Below, one piece after another: positions 1 through 8,765 of a stretch of 36,200 nt of DNA. The notes under the pieces are model-generated. The model did no database searches. It was not told the DNA's origin and saw nothing but the letters and a program-made list of their open reading frames with translations. A program made the translations under genes and the position numbers. Origin of the DNA: Gordoniibacillus kamchatkensis (GTDB taxonomy: Bacteria > Bacillota > Bacilli > Paenibacillales > NBRC-103111); the NCBI RefSeq assembly GCF_000829455.1, contig NZ_JXAK01000063.1, positions 1-36,200 on the forward strand, given 5' to 3'. Every line of letters starts with the position of its first letter. Position 1 is the first letter of the stretch.

Positions 1-264
1 AGAACGGTTCGGGTCGTACTCGATCGTAGCAACGCGGCCGGGTATTCCATCCTTGTTCCGCTTGAAATCGATGATGCGGTATTTGCGTTTATGTCCGCCG
101 CCATGATGGCGAGTCGTAATTTTGCCCTGGTTGTTGCGGCCCGCTTTCTTCGGCAGAGGAGCAAGCAGCGATTTCTCCGGTGTGGAGGTCGTGATTTCCT
201 CGAACGTAGAAACGGACATCTGGCGTCTCGCCGGCGATGTAGGTTTATACTTTTTAACTGGCAC
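1..264 (-). CDS. rplB: 50S ribosomal protein L2 (N-terminal part)
   Basis: The first 88 codons of L2 are visible; the gene runs off the left edge. L2 is a primary 23S rRNA-binding protein of the large subunit, needed for subunit association and peptidyl-transferase function. The N-terminus reads [17 protein letters not shown] and continues through the conserved [22 protein letters not shown] segment, typical of L2. The start is a GTG (264-262) with a GGAGGG Shine-Dalgarno about 10 bp upstream. It follows rplW by 20 bp, as in the S10 operon. The identification is certain; only length and C-terminus cannot be judged. Confidence 0.96.
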   Translation of the reverse strand, partial: MPVKKYKPTSPARRQMSVSTFEEITTSTPEKSLLAPLPKKAGRNNQGKITTRHHGGGHKRKYRIIDFKRNKDGIPGRVATIEYDPNRS

Positions 265-284
265 TGTTTTTCCCTCCTTGCCTA

Positions 285-581
285 TTAAGGTGTTACCGGC
301 TCAAAGAACTCCAGTTCTTTGCTGTCGGCGCTCAAGGAAACGATCGCTTTCTTCCACTCGGAAGTGTAGCCGGAGTAACGGCCGTAGCGCTTCGGTTTCG
401 CTGGCATTCTCATCGTATTGACGTTCGTGACTTTCACGCCGAAAATTTGCTCGATCGCTTGCTTGATCTCGGTCTTGTTGGCGCGCATGTCGACTTCGAA
501 CGCGTATTTCTTCAACGCCATCAGGTCGCTGGTGCGCTCCGTAACGATCGGGCGCTTGATAATGTCGCGTGGGTTCTTCAT
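285..581 (-). CDS. rplW: 50S ribosomal protein L23
   Basis: 98 aa, full length for L23, which binds 23S rRNA beside the polypeptide exit tunnel and serves as docking site for trigger factor and SRP. The N-terminus [20 protein letters not shown] and the [18 protein letters not shown] segment are family hallmarks. The ATG overlaps the rplD stop as ATGA (578-581), so translation of L4 and L23 is probably coupled. Member of the S10 operon. Confidence 0.98.
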   Translation of the reverse strand: MKNPRDIIKRPIVTERTSDLMALKKYAFEVDMRANKTEIKQAIEQIFGVKVTNVNTMRMPAKPKRYGRYSGYTSEWKKAIVSLSADSKELEFFEPVTP

Positions 582-1204
582 TGTGCAAGCACCTCCTCGA
601 CTTTTTGCACAGCGTCCTTCGTAATGATCAGCTTGTCGTGGAACATTACGTCCAGAACGTTAATGCCGTCAGCGGCTACGAATTTCACGCCGGGGATGTT
701 GCGGGCAGACAGCGCTACGTTGTCGTCATAGCTTGCGCCTACGACAAGCGCCTTGCTGCTCACCTTGAGGTTGTTCAAAATCGCCGCGAATTCTTTCGTC
801 TTCGGCGCGCTCAGAGCGAGCGTGTCGAGCACGATCAGATCGCTGTCGATCACTTTCGAAGACAGTGCCGACTTGATAGCGAGACGGCGAACTTTTTTCG
901 GAAGCTTGTATGCATAACCGCGCGGAGTCGGGCCGAAAACGACGCCGCCGCCTTTCCATTGCGGCGCGCGGATCGAGCCTTGACGGGCGCGGCCAGTGCC
1001 TTTTTGTTTCCACGGCTTGCGACCGCCGCCGCGAACTTCGGAACGGCCTTTTACCTTATGTGTTCCTTGACGCAGGGAAGCTTGCTGCATGAGCACGGCT
1101 TCATGAATGGCGTGTACGTGAGGCTCGAGACCGAAAACGGCATCGGACAGCTCCACTTCGCCTACTTGCGCGCCGGATACGTTATAAAGAGCTACTTTTG
1201 GCAT
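578..1204 (-). CDS. rplD: 50S ribosomal protein L4
   Basis: 208 aa. L4 binds domain I of 23S rRNA and lines the exit tunnel with its extended loop; the loop is visible as [28 protein letters not shown]-type sequence around residues 60-90. In some bacteria L4 also represses its own operon; no evidence for that is visible here. The ATG follows an AAAGGAGGATC Shine-Dalgarno. It lies 17 bp after rplC and overlaps rplW by 4 bp. Confidence 0.98.
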   Translation of the reverse strand: MPKVALYNVSGAQVGEVELSDAVFGLEPHVHAIHEAVLMQQASLRQGTHKVKGRSEVRGGGRKPWKQKGTGRARQGSIRAPQWKGGGVVFGPTPRGYAYKLPKKVRRLAIKSALSSKVIDSDLIVLDTLALSAPKTKEFAAILNNLKVSSKALVVGASYDDNVALSARNIPGVKFVAADGINVLDVMFHDKLIITKDAVQKVEEVLAQ

Positions 1205-1221
1205 CTGTGATCCTCCTTTCC

Positions 1222-1848
1222 TTATTTCTTGATAGCCGATTTCACGCTGACGTAGCTGTTGCGAGGTCCCGGAATGGAGCCTTTCACCAGAATGACGTTG
1301 CGCTCTGCGTCGACTTTAACCACTTCAAGATTTTGAATCGTGATCGTCTCATGGCCCATATGTCCCGGAAGCTTCTTGCCCTTCGGCACGCGGTTAGCGT
1401 CGCGGATAATGGCGTTCGAACCGGAACCGCGGTGGTAGCCGGAGCCGTGCGACATCGGACCTCTGGACATGCCGTGTCTCTTGATCGAGCCGGCGAAGCC
1501 TTTACCTTTGGATGTACCTGTCACGTCAACAAATTCGCCTTCCGCGAATACGTCCGCTTTGATCTCTTGACCGACTTCGTAGCCTGTCAACTCGACGCCG
1601 CGGAACTCCTTAATGTAGCGCTTAGGTGTTGCGCCAGCTTTTTTCGCATGGCCCAACTCCGGTTTGTTGGCGTTCTTTTCCTTCTTATCGTCAAAACCGA
1701 GCTGGATCGATTCGTAGCCATCGTTCTCCGAATCTTTCTTCTGGAGGACGACGCACGGCCCCGCTTGTATTACGGTTACCGGCACTACGGATCCATCTTG
1801 TGCGAAAACTTGAGTCATCCCAAGCTTCTTCCCTAAGATACCTTTCAT
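1222..1848 (-). CDS. rplC: 50S ribosomal protein L3
   Basis: 208 aa from the ATG at 1848 ([19 protein letters not shown]). L3 is an early assembly protein reaching toward the peptidyl-transferase centre; the central [17 protein letters not shown] stretch that contacts this site is present. An in-frame GTG three codons upstream (1857) is less likely because the Shine-Dalgarno AAAGAGGTG overlaps it and is well spaced for the ATG. Second gene of the S10 operon, 64 bp after rpsJ. Confidence 0.97.
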   Translation of the reverse strand: MKGILGKKLGMTQVFAQDGSVVPVTVIQAGPCVVLQKKDSENDGYESIQLGFDDKKEKNANKPELGHAKKAGATPKRYIKEFRGVELTGYEVGQEIKADVFAEGEFVDVTGTSKGKGFAGSIKRHGMSRGPMSHGSGYHRGSGSNAIIRDANRVPKGKKLPGHMGHETITIQNLEVVKVDAERNVILVKGSIPGPRNSYVSVKSAIKK

Positions 1849-1912
1849 TGTTGACACCTCTTTTCCCTTCCCGTTTCTTCTCTTCTATAGAAGAATGTGT
1901 TGTTAAGTTGGC

Positions 1913-2353
<441 letters not shown>

Positions 2354-2358
2354 TCACT

Positions 2359-2387
2359 ATTATATAAAAACCAGAAATGAAAAGCAA
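2359..2387 (-). promoter_or_regulatory. Predicted sigma-A promoter of the S10 operon
   Basis: On the minus strand TTGCTT (2387-2382), a 17-bp spacer and a perfect TATAAT (2364-2359) lie about 138 bp upstream of rpsJ. The 337-bp gap 2222-2558 otherwise holds the leader hairpin and the terminator-like structure downstream of the M20 peptidase gene. Confidence 0.7.
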
Positions 2388-2506
2388 GAAAATTATGCGG
2401 CACTCGCGGATGGCAAAAACCGGACGAACCGCACCGTTATTTGGAAGACTGAACCTGTATCCAAGCCGCCTTCGCCGGCAACCCTACTTGTAAACGGTGC
2501 AGCGGC

Positions 2507-2548
2507 AAAATGAGCCGTCTCTCACCCTGAGGTTACGAAACCGGCTCA
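2507..2548 (-). terminator. Possible terminator after the M20 peptidase gene (three-way fold)
   Basis: TGAGCCG (2511-2517) pairs with CGGCTCA (2542-2548); on the minus strand it is followed by TTTT (2510-2507). The 24-nt interior can form two small hairpins, giving a three-way junction rather than a simple stem. The short U-run makes termination strength uncertain. Confidence 0.4.
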
Positions 2549-2558
2549 ATTCGAATAG

Positions 2559-3707
2559 TTAACAGTTTTCGATCAATAGCGCGAGCAGCGCCGCACGAAA
2601 CGGGATTTCTTCGATGAGAATGTATTCCAGCGGCGAGTGGGCATGATCTCCTCTCGCGCCTAATCCGTCGAGCGTCGGAGTCCCGACGGCTGCAATGAAA
2701 TTTCCGTCGCTCACTCCCCCTGTCCCCGTTTCCTCCAGCTGGGCAGCAAGCTCTGTTTGCGCCAGCCGCCGCGCTAGTTCATATAAGGAAGCGATCGCTT
2801 CCGTCCGCACCATCGGAGGGCGATTCATCCCGCCGGTCACGGTTAGCTCGGCATCGGGATGGTAGGGGCGCAGCGCGGCGATTTCGCGTTCGATGCGCTC
2901 CGCTTCTTCGTTCGTAGCGACGCGGACATCGATTTCCGCCTCCGCATGCTCTGCCACGACATTGCTGCCGATGCCGCCGTGGACGACGCCGACGTTTACG
3001 GTGCTGCCCCGCGCATAATGCGTCCAGCTGTGAAGCTTCTGGATTTGCTGCGCCAGCTCCTGAATGGCCGAGACGCCTTTCTGCGGGCTGACGCCGGCAT
3101 GCGCCGATTTGCCTTTCACAGCCAGCTTGTAATTTCCGCTTCCTTTGCGGGAAGTTTTGAGCGCGCCGCTCGGCTCCATCGGCGGTTCCAGCACAAAGGC
3201 CGCGGCAGACTGCCTGGCGGCTTCCTCGATCCATTCTCTCGAGGTTGGGCTGCCGATTTCCTCGTCGCTGTTGATGAGCAGAACAACCTTTTTATCTTCG
3301 GGAAACCGGCCCGTATCCTGCAAAGCTTTTATGGCAAAAATGGCCTGGAGCAGCCCAGCCTTCATATCGTAAACGCCAGGGCCGTACGCTTTGCCTTGCT
3401 CGATGCGGAAGGGACGCCGCTCCGCTTCGCCGAGGGGCCAGACGGTGTCGTAATGGCCAACCAGCAAAATTTGCTTCGGGCCGTCGCCTGCTTGACAGAG
3501 CAAGCGATCGCCCGCTACAGGGTGTTTATATCGCTCCACGCTGCCGCCGGTAATGCGGATAAATTGCCGTGTATACCAGTCCGCCATCGTATCGCCGGAC
3601 GCTTTGCTTCGCGAGGGCGAATCCATATTGACGCTTTCTTCGAGCAGCTGCAGCAGTTCCGGGACGTAAGACGCAATGTGTTCCTTCATTGATAATGACA
3701 TTATCAT
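2559..3707 (-). CDS. M20 family metallopeptidase, carboxypeptidase G2-like
   Basis: 382 aa, usual size for the M20A (CPG2/ArgE/DapE) family of cytosolic di-zinc hydrolases that cleave amide or peptide bonds of small substrates. Candidate metal and catalytic residues are visible: H85 and D87 in GHYDTVW, D114 in YDMKAG, E149-E150 in SDEEIGS, E174 in LEPP, and H355/H357 in GDHAHS. A dimerisation/lid domain starts near residue 184 (SRKGSGNYKLAVKGKSAHAG). There is no signal peptide. It is the last gene of the ABC transporter operon, 9 bp after the second permease, so it probably acts on the imported compound. The true substrate (glutamyl conjugate, N-acyl amino acid or dipeptide) cannot be read from sequence. 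The start is ATG 3707 or ATG 3701; a GGAG site serves either. Confidence 0.88.
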   Translation of the reverse strand: MIMSLSMKEHIASYVPELLQLLEESVNMDSPSRSKASGDTMADWYTRQFIRITGGSVERYKHPVAGDRLLCQAGDGPKQILLVGHYDTVWPLGEAERRPFRIEQGKAYGPGVYDMKAGLLQAIFAIKALQDTGRFPEDKKVVLLINSDEEIGSPTSREWIEEAARQSAAAFVLEPPMEPSGALKTSRKGSGNYKLAVKGKSAHAGVSPQKGVSAIQELAQQIQKLHSWTHYARGSTVNVGVVHGGIGSNVVAEHAEAEIDVRVATNEEAERIEREIAALRPYHPDAELTVTGGMNRPPMVRTEAIASLYELARRLAQTELAAQLEETGTGGVSDGNFIAAVGTPTLDGLGARGDHAHSPLEYILIEEIPFRAALLALLIENC

Positions 3708-3716
3708 ACTTCTCCG

Positions 3717-4520
3717 TTAGTGCGAATGCGAGTTGGATCCGAACAGCCGATCCAGTCCATAGACACGTTCCAAAATAATAATAAAGACAAGACTTAACAA
3801 AATAACGAGCGCGGATATTGAAGCGACGAGCGGATCAAGCGACTCCTGCATATGGCTGAAAATGGCCAGCGGCAAAGTAGTCGTTGTCGGGGACACCAAA
3901 AATAGCGATACCGTCACGTTATCGAACGAAGTCAAAAAGGCAAAAATCATGCCCGACATCACAGCCGGCTTCAATATTGGCAGCGTAATGTCGATAAAAA
4001 CGCGCAGCGGCTTCGCCCCCATAATGTAAGCGGCGCGCTCGAGCGTATAATCGAATGAACTAAGCCCCGTCAGTACCAACCTGACGACATACGGCACGGA
4101 AATCAGCACATGAGCGAGCAGCAGTCCGGTGAAGGTGCCCGCCAAGCCGATTCGTGTAAAGAACAAAAGTACGGCTATCCCGATGATAAGAGCAGGGACG
4201 GTCAAAGGCGACAGCAGCAGGCCGTTCACCGTACCGCTTCCGCGAAACCGGTATTTATGCAAGGCGAGTCCCGACATCGTCCCTACCAGCGTAGCGATCA
4301 CCGCTGTCAGGGCGGCCAGCTCCAGGCTGAATAAGAATGAATCGACAAACTCGGGGCGATCCCATATTTTCGAATACCATTGAAGCGAAAACCCGATTGG
4401 CGGAAACGACAAATACTTGACCGAAGTCAGCGAAGTGGGAATGACGACCAGCAGCGGCGAAATGACGAACAAGACGACGATAAAAGCGATGATGCCCAGC
4501 GGCGAAAACTTCCTGCTCAT
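3717..4520 (-). CDS. ABC transporter permease, PotC/YdcV type
   Basis: 267 aa with about six hydrophobic segments, starting with a membrane anchor at residues 8-29. The cytoplasmic EAA loop that docks on the ATPase is seen as ERAAYIMGAKPLRVFIDITLP near residues 174-194. This is the second membrane subunit of a spermidine/putrescine/2-aminoethylphosphonate/iron-type (type I) importer. Its ATG overlaps the stop of the other permease by 4 bp (ATGA), suggesting translational coupling. The substrate is not determined by sequence; polyamine annotation in this family is only a default. Confidence 0.9.
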   Translation of the reverse strand: MSRKFSPLGIIAFIVVLFVISPLLVVIPTSLTSVKYLSFPPIGFSLQWYSKIWDRPEFVDSFLFSLELAALTAVIATLVGTMSGLALHKYRFRGSGTVNGLLLSPLTVPALIIGIAVLLFFTRIGLAGTFTGLLLAHVLISVPYVVRLVLTGLSSFDYTLERAAYIMGAKPLRVFIDITLPILKPAVMSGMIFAFLTSFDNVTVSLFLVSPTTTTLPLAIFSHMQESLDPLVASISALVILLSLVFIIILERVYGLDRLFGSNSHSH

Positions 4521-5374
4521 GAGGAAAACACCTCTTTATAACGTTTCGTTTCGACCAACCGGGTAAACAATGTCACCAATGCGACTGTCGAGAAAAGCAG
4601 CAGGAACGATATGGAAGCGCCCAGTTGCCAATTGAGCTCGGTCATTATTTTTTCGTAAGCAATGACAGGCAGCACCTTAACGGATGTACCACCCATTAAA
4701 GCGAGCGTCACGAAAGAGCTCATCGACAGACTGAACACAAGCGTCGATCCGGCCAGCATTCCCGGCAGCGTCATCGGCACAACGACATTCAGAAACGTAC
4801 GAAGCTTGCCTGCCCCCAAAATTCCAGCGGCTTTATATAAGGAAACATCGATTTGATACATGCTTGTTGCAATTGCGAGCACCATATAGACCATGAACGA
4901 GTCCGTCAAGCCGATCACAACGCCGAGTTCGTTGTACATAAGACGCAGCGGCTTGTCGATCAATCCCGCCTGCATCAAAACGTTATTGATCAACCCTTTC
5001 TCGCCAAGCAGAATGACCCACCCGAAATTGCGGATGACGACGCTGACGAGGTGAGGAGCTATTATAAGGAAGGTAACGATTCCTCTCATTTTGCTGGAAG
5101 CTTGAGCCATGTACATGGCCACGGGATAACCGAAAACGAGGCAGGCGAGCACGGTAAGCAGACTGAGCTTGATCGTGCGCCATAAAACTTGCAAATAATA
5201 CGGATCCTGGACAAGCGTTGCGTAATTGACCAACGAGATGTGCTCCTGCTTGTTCTGGAAGCTCATGAGCAGAATATACAGCATCGGAAGGACGAATACG
5301 CCGAGAAGCACTGCGACGGCCGGCGCGAGGAGCAGGACCGCCGTCCGCATCTTACGTCTGCGACTCTCGCTCAT
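4517..5374 (-). CDS. ABC transporter permease, PotB type
   Basis: 285 aa from ATG 5374 (MSESRRRKMRTAV), preceded by AAGGAAGGAGAAC. The frame is open 16 codons further up, but only inside the ATPase gene. Six predicted membrane segments; the EAA loop is YKAAGILGAGKLRTFLNVVVP near residues 192-212. First membrane subunit of the importer. The ATG overlaps the ATPase stop by 4 bp and its own stop overlaps the next permease by 4 bp, so the three proteins are probably made in fixed ratio. Confidence 0.9.
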   Translation of the reverse strand: MSESRRRKMRTAVLLLAPAVAVLLGVFVLPMLYILLMSFQNKQEHISLVNYATLVQDPYYLQVLWRTIKLSLLTVLACLVFGYPVAMYMAQASSKMRGIVTFLIIAPHLVSVVIRNFGWVILLGEKGLINNVLMQAGLIDKPLRLMYNELGVVIGLTDSFMVYMVLAIATSMYQIDVSLYKAAGILGAGKLRTFLNVVVPMTLPGMLAGSTLVFSLSMSSFVTLALMGGTSVKVLPVIAYEKIMTELNWQLGASISFLLLFSTVALVTLFTRLVETKRYKEVFSS

Positions 5375-6480
5375 CGCCCGTTCTCCTTCCTTGCAAATAC
5401 AAATACGTCCTCCGGCTTCCATTCCGTATATACGTGCATTCCCGGCGACAGCCAGCCGTCTTGCTCGACACTTTGCAGACGGACGGTCAAGACTGTTTGA
5501 CCGATGTCAATTTCGCATTCCGAGTAAGCCCCAAGGAAGGACGTCAGCTTCACAGTCCCTTTCGCCACATTGGTTGCCGCGGAATGCCGCTGCTCCACAT
5601 GCAGAGCGATCGACTCGGGCCGCATATAAATAGAAACCTTATCCCCCGCTGCAAAACAGTCGTTGCGCCGCACCGCGCGCAGCGAAATTCCCGTATCCGT
5701 CTTAAGTTCGAGCGTATGATCCAGCACCCGTTCGACTACGCCGGTCAATCGATTCGATTTGCCGATAAACGTATGCACGAACTCGGAAGCAGGGCGATTG
5801 TTGTCCCATGGCGTTCCGATCTGTTCCACCTTGCCGTGGTCCAGAACGACAATTCGATTCGACATATAGAGCGCTTCCTCTTGATCGTGGGTGACGAAAA
5901 TCGTGGTGACCCCTATATCCCTCTGCAGCCGCTTGATCTCCTCCCTAAGCTCTTCTCTCAGCTTGGCGTCGAGATTGCTTAACGGCTCGTCGAGCAGCAG
6001 CAAGGTCGGCTCCGTCACCAGCGCTCTGGCGATAGCGATCCGTTGCCGCTGCCCTCCGGACAGCTGTTTGGGATAACGCTCCGCCACATGCGGCAGTTTG
6101 ACGAGATCCAGAACTTTATCGACCCGCCGCTTCGTCTCCGCTTTGGATACTTTCCGCAGCTTCAGCCCGTAGGCGACATTCTCGAATATCGTCATATGCG
6201 GGAACAGCGAGTACGTTTGAAACACCATTCCGAGGTCCCGTTTGTTGGACGGCGTCCCGTTCATGCGCTTGCCTTTGATCAGGAGGTCGCCCCGGTCGGG
6301 CTCGAGAAAGCCGGCAATCATGTTGAGCGTCGTCGTTTTTCCGCACCCTGAAGGGCCGAGAAAGGAGACGCACTCTCCTTGCTCGATCTGCAGGTTGAAA
6401 TCGTCCACGACGACGTTGGTACCGAATTTCTTTTGTACGTTTATCAGTTCGACATCAAAGCTTTTGGACACTTGCCTCAC
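5371..6480 (-). CDS. ABC transporter ATP-binding protein, PotA/FbpC type
   Basis: 369 aa from GTG 6480. It has a complete nucleotide-binding domain: Walker A GPSGCGKTT (42-50), Q-loop FQTY (87-90), signature LSGGQ (140-144), Walker B LLLDEP (161-166), D-loop after it and switch histidine H198. The C-terminal 120 residues form the TOBE-like regulatory domain of the polyamine/iron/maltose class. It powers import through the two permeases encoded next. The GTG at 6480 directly follows the TAG of the binding-protein gene; a second in-frame GTG at 6471 has a better placed AGGTGAGG site, so the protein may start three residues later. Confidence 0.92.
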   Translation of the reverse strand: MRQVSKSFDVELINVQKKFGTNVVVDDFNLQIEQGECVSFLGPSGCGKTTTLNMIAGFLEPDRGDLLIKGKRMNGTPSNKRDLGMVFQTYSLFPHMTIFENVAYGLKLRKVSKAETKRRVDKVLDLVKLPHVAERYPKQLSGGQRQRIAIARALVTEPTLLLLDEPLSNLDAKLREELREEIKRLQRDIGVTTIFVTHDQEEALYMSNRIVVLDHGKVEQIGTPWDNNRPASEFVHTFIGKSNRLTGVVERVLDHTLELKTDTGISLRAVRRNDCFAAGDKVSIYMRPESIALHVEQRHSAATNVAKGTVKLTSFLGAYSECEIDIGQTVLTVRLQSVEQDGWLSPGMHVYTEWKPEDVFVFARKENGR

Positions 6481-7605
6481 CTATTTTCCGACTTTGGGAG
6501 CTACTTCTTTGTTAAAGCGGTCCAGCCAATCCGGCGTGTTCTTTCCTACGGTCTCCAAGTCAAAATTCACGATTTTGCTCGTATCGAATTTCAGCTTTGC
6601 GTCGATATCGGCAGGCAGCTTCACGTCTACCGCCGGATGATAGTACAGCTTCTGGCCGTACAGAGTCTGAATTTCGTCAGACAGCAGGAAATCAATGAAG
6701 AGCTTCGCGACGTTCGGATCTTTCGCGCCTTTCACGATTGTAGCCACATTAGGGACGACGTTCGCGCCTTCTTTTGGCACGACGAACTCGAGATTTAACC
6801 CGGCATCTTTCTGTACGAGGCTTCTTGCCTGCGTCCAGGTCGTATAAACGGCTGTCTTGTTCTGCATGTTTTGCTGAAGCTGCGCGGACGTTTTCGCAAA
6901 AGTAGGCATGTACCCCGCAATCGTCTTCAGCTTCTCGAAGCCCGGGTCCATATTTTTTTCGGAGCCGCCGTTGGCGTAAGCGAGCATGATCAGGGCCGAA
7001 CGTCCGAAGTTGCTCGATATTTCGGCGATCGTTACGTTGCCTTTCATTTCCGGCTTCGCGAGATCGTTCCACGATTCGGGAACCGGCAAGCCTTTGGATT
7101 TCACCAGCTCGGCATTGTAGGAAATCCCCATCGGGGTATAGTTTACAGTGACGCCGCTGTTGTCTTTCACTTTGAGGTTAGCGCTTACTTTCTTCATATT
7201 CGGGATATCTTTCTCGGAAAGCGGTTCCCACAAGCCCTCAACCCGTCCGCCTTCCTGCTCGCCGCCTTCGATAACCGTTACGTCGATTTGCGGGGAAGCT
7301 TTCTGGGCTTTGACCTTGGCTACAATTTCCGTAGATACGCCCGATACGTACGAAAGCTTCACATCAGGATATTTCTCGTTAAACTTCTTGAATATGTCAT
7401 CCTTCATCATTTGCTCTACCGTCGCTCCGTTACCGGCAATAACGAGCTGCTTCTCTGGCGTTAGACCTGCAGCCGCCGCAGGTGCCGTCCCCTTGTCGGC
7501 AGGCTTCGCCGCTTCCGCCGGCTTTTTGTCAGCGCTCGAGCCGCATCCGGAAAGAAGAGCTCCGCACACGGCCGCAACGGATAGTACTGTCACCAATTTC
7601 TTCAT
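6481..7605 (-). CDS. Extracellular solute-binding lipoprotein of ABC importer
   Basis: 374 aa. A lipoprotein signal peptide ends in the lipobox LSGC, with C21 as the lipid-modified residue, followed by an Ala/Pro/Lys-rich linker to about residue 45. The rest is a two-lobe periplasmic-binding-protein fold (LVIAGNGATVEQMMKDDIFKKFNEKYPD at the start of the mature domain), closest in style to the PotD/AfuA cluster. It captures the substrate outside the membrane and delivers it to the permeases. First gene of the operon, with a GGGGAGGA Shine-Dalgarno, and preceded by the operator-like repeats shared with the IclR regulator. The ligand is unknown. Confidence 0.92.
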   Translation of the reverse strand: MKKLVTVLSVAAVCGALLSGCGSSADKKPAEAAKPADKGTAPAAAAGLTPEKQLVIAGNGATVEQMMKDDIFKKFNEKYPDVKLSYVSGVSTEIVAKVKAQKASPQIDVTVIEGGEQEGGRVEGLWEPLSEKDIPNMKKVSANLKVKDNSGVTVNYTPMGISYNAELVKSKGLPVPESWNDLAKPEMKGNVTIAEISSNFGRSALIMLAYANGGSEKNMDPGFEKLKTIAGYMPTFAKTSAQLQQNMQNKTAVYTTWTQARSLVQKDAGLNLEFVVPKEGANVVPNVATIVKGAKDPNVAKLFIDFLLSDEIQTLYGQKLYYHPAVDVKLPADIDAKLKFDTSKIVNFDLETVGKNTPDWLDRFNKEVAPKVGK

Positions 7606-7629
7606 GAATAAATCCTCCCCCGCATGATT

Positions 7630-7668
7630 GTTCTCTATACGTGAACATCGTTTCCTATATGTGAATAT
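7630..7668. promoter_or_regulatory. Tandem direct repeats, candidate operator of the IclR regulator
   Basis: Two 19-bp copies, 7630-7648 and 7650-7668, share GTTYYCTATAYGTGAAYAT with four transitions and a 20-bp period, about two helical turns. They lie between the divergent importer operon and the iclR-type gene, just downstream of the importer promoter -10. Position and spacing fit a repressor operator; binding is inferred. Confidence 0.5.
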
Positions 7669-7675
7669 GTTAAAA

Positions 7676-7705
7676 ATTTTATCATGCGTCCGTTCCCTTT
7701 TGCAA
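7676..7705 (-). promoter_or_regulatory. Predicted promoter of the ABC importer operon
   Basis: Minus strand: TTGCAA (7705-7700), 18-bp spacer, TAAAAT (7681-7676). Transcription would start near 7669, at the edge of the tandem repeats, so a bound regulator could block initiation or early elongation. No equally good promoter was found for the divergent regulator. Confidence 0.5.
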
Positions 7706-7798
7706 TCATTTTTTAGAGCTAGGAAAATGCAAATGTCTATGATAAACTATGACCGAACTTTCACTAGAGCGTCGTCCGATAAGGAGCATGAATCTAGC

Positions 7799-8557
7799 AT
7801 GGACAATCACTTGTCATCTGTTAAAAATAGCTGCAGGCTATTGAAAACATTTTTGGATTCGGACAAAGAAATGGGCGTCAGTGAACTGAGCAGGCAGCTG
7901 CAACTTTCCAAGGGAGCCGTTCACAAGCTGCTGATGACACTGGAGAGCGAAGGTTTCATCAAGCAAAATCCGGCCAACAAGCAATATTCGCTCGGATACA
8001 CTTTGCTTGAACTGGGCAACAAAGTGCTGCGCAATCATGATTTGTCCGAGTTCGCCAAGCCGTTTTTGCGCAAACTGGCGGAATCGACGAATGAGCTTGT
8101 ATGCTTGTGCGTACAGGACGAATTCGACGCTATCTATGTAGATAAGATCGATTCCAAGTATCCGATACGTTTCAACGTTGAAGCGTATCGGCGTTTTCCG
8201 CTTTACGCTACCTCCGCCGCCAGAGTGATTCTTGCCTTTCAGGACGACGAAGTTATCGATCATATCCTCTCCGGCGAAATTCGAACCTTTACTCCCTACT
8301 CCTTAAAGGATCCGGCGGGCATCAAGGAACGATTGCACGCGATCCGGCAAAGGGGATACGAAATGAGCTCCAACCTGCGCAACGAAGGTGTTACCGGCAT
8401 TGCGGCTCCGATTCGGGACGCAAACGGTGCGGTGAACGCCTCGATCAGTATTATCGGACCTAGCGACAGAGTCGTTCCTGTTTATCAAAACTTTATCGAT
8501 CAAGTTCTCGCTACGACGCGCGAAATCTCCTCCCAGCTCGGCTACCGCGGCAAGTGA
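7799..8557 (+). CDS. IclR family transcriptional regulator
   Basis: 252 aa from ATG 7799 (MDNHLSSVKNSCRLLKTF), the usual size for IclR proteins. A winged helix-turn-helix occupies roughly residues 8-68 (MGVSELSRQLQLSKGAVHKLLMTLESEGFIKQ), followed by an effector-binding IclR domain from about 80 to 250, with the RFPLYATSAARVILAF and SNLRNEGVTGIAAPIRDANG signatures. The frame is open upstream to 7628 and other ATGs exist; 7799 is chosen by family length, with an AAGGAG site 12 bp away, slightly long. It is transcribed away from the importer operon and is the obvious local regulator. The only plus-strand gene between the ribosomal operons. Confidence 0.88.
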   Translation: MDNHLSSVKNSCRLLKTFLDSDKEMGVSELSRQLQLSKGAVHKLLMTLESEGFIKQNPANKQYSLGYTLLELGNKVLRNHDLSEFAKPFLRKLAESTNELVCLCVQDEFDAIYVDKIDSKYPIRFNVEAYRRFPLYATSAARVILAFQDDEVIDHILSGEIRTFTPYSLKDPAGIKERLHAIRQRGYEMSSNLRNEGVTGIAAPIRDANGAVNASISIIGPSDRVVPVYQNFIDQVLATTREISSQLGYRGK

Positions 8558-8753
8558 AGGTGCATGCAGCTGCCGAATGGGCTGCGCGCCGCCCTTCGCC
8601 TCGTGCCGAATTGCGGTGCAGAGGATGGAAATGAACCGGAGAGCCGACTTTTAAAGTCGCGTTCTTCCGCCGTGCGGTAATTTGAAAGAATGCGACTTTA
8701 ACGGAGGCCGGGGGCTTATTTCCAATCCGCCGCGCAGCCCCTTCGGCACCTTC
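8556..8753. repeat. About 200-bp nested imperfect palindrome
   Basis: Successive inverted arms are nested: GAAGGTGC (8556-8563) with GCACCTTC (8746-8753); CCGAATGGGCTGCGCG (ends 8588) with CGCGCAGCCCCTTCGG (8731-8746), one mismatch; and a 16-bp inner stem 8651-8666 with 8686-8701, one mismatch, around a 19-nt loop. The left arm carries a 10-nt insertion. It begins on the iclR stop codon and ends before the tuf terminator. It may be a MITE-like or REP-like element, or a long RNA hairpin. No coding potential seen. Confidence 0.6.
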
Positions 8754-8765
8754 CCTCATCCGCGC

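Noticed and set aside
7628-7798. Extended N-terminus of the IclR regulator (start at 7628 or at the ATGs near 7728-7740)
   Set aside because: It would place the tandem repeats and the divergent promoter inside the gene, and the regulator would be 20-57 residues longer than the family.
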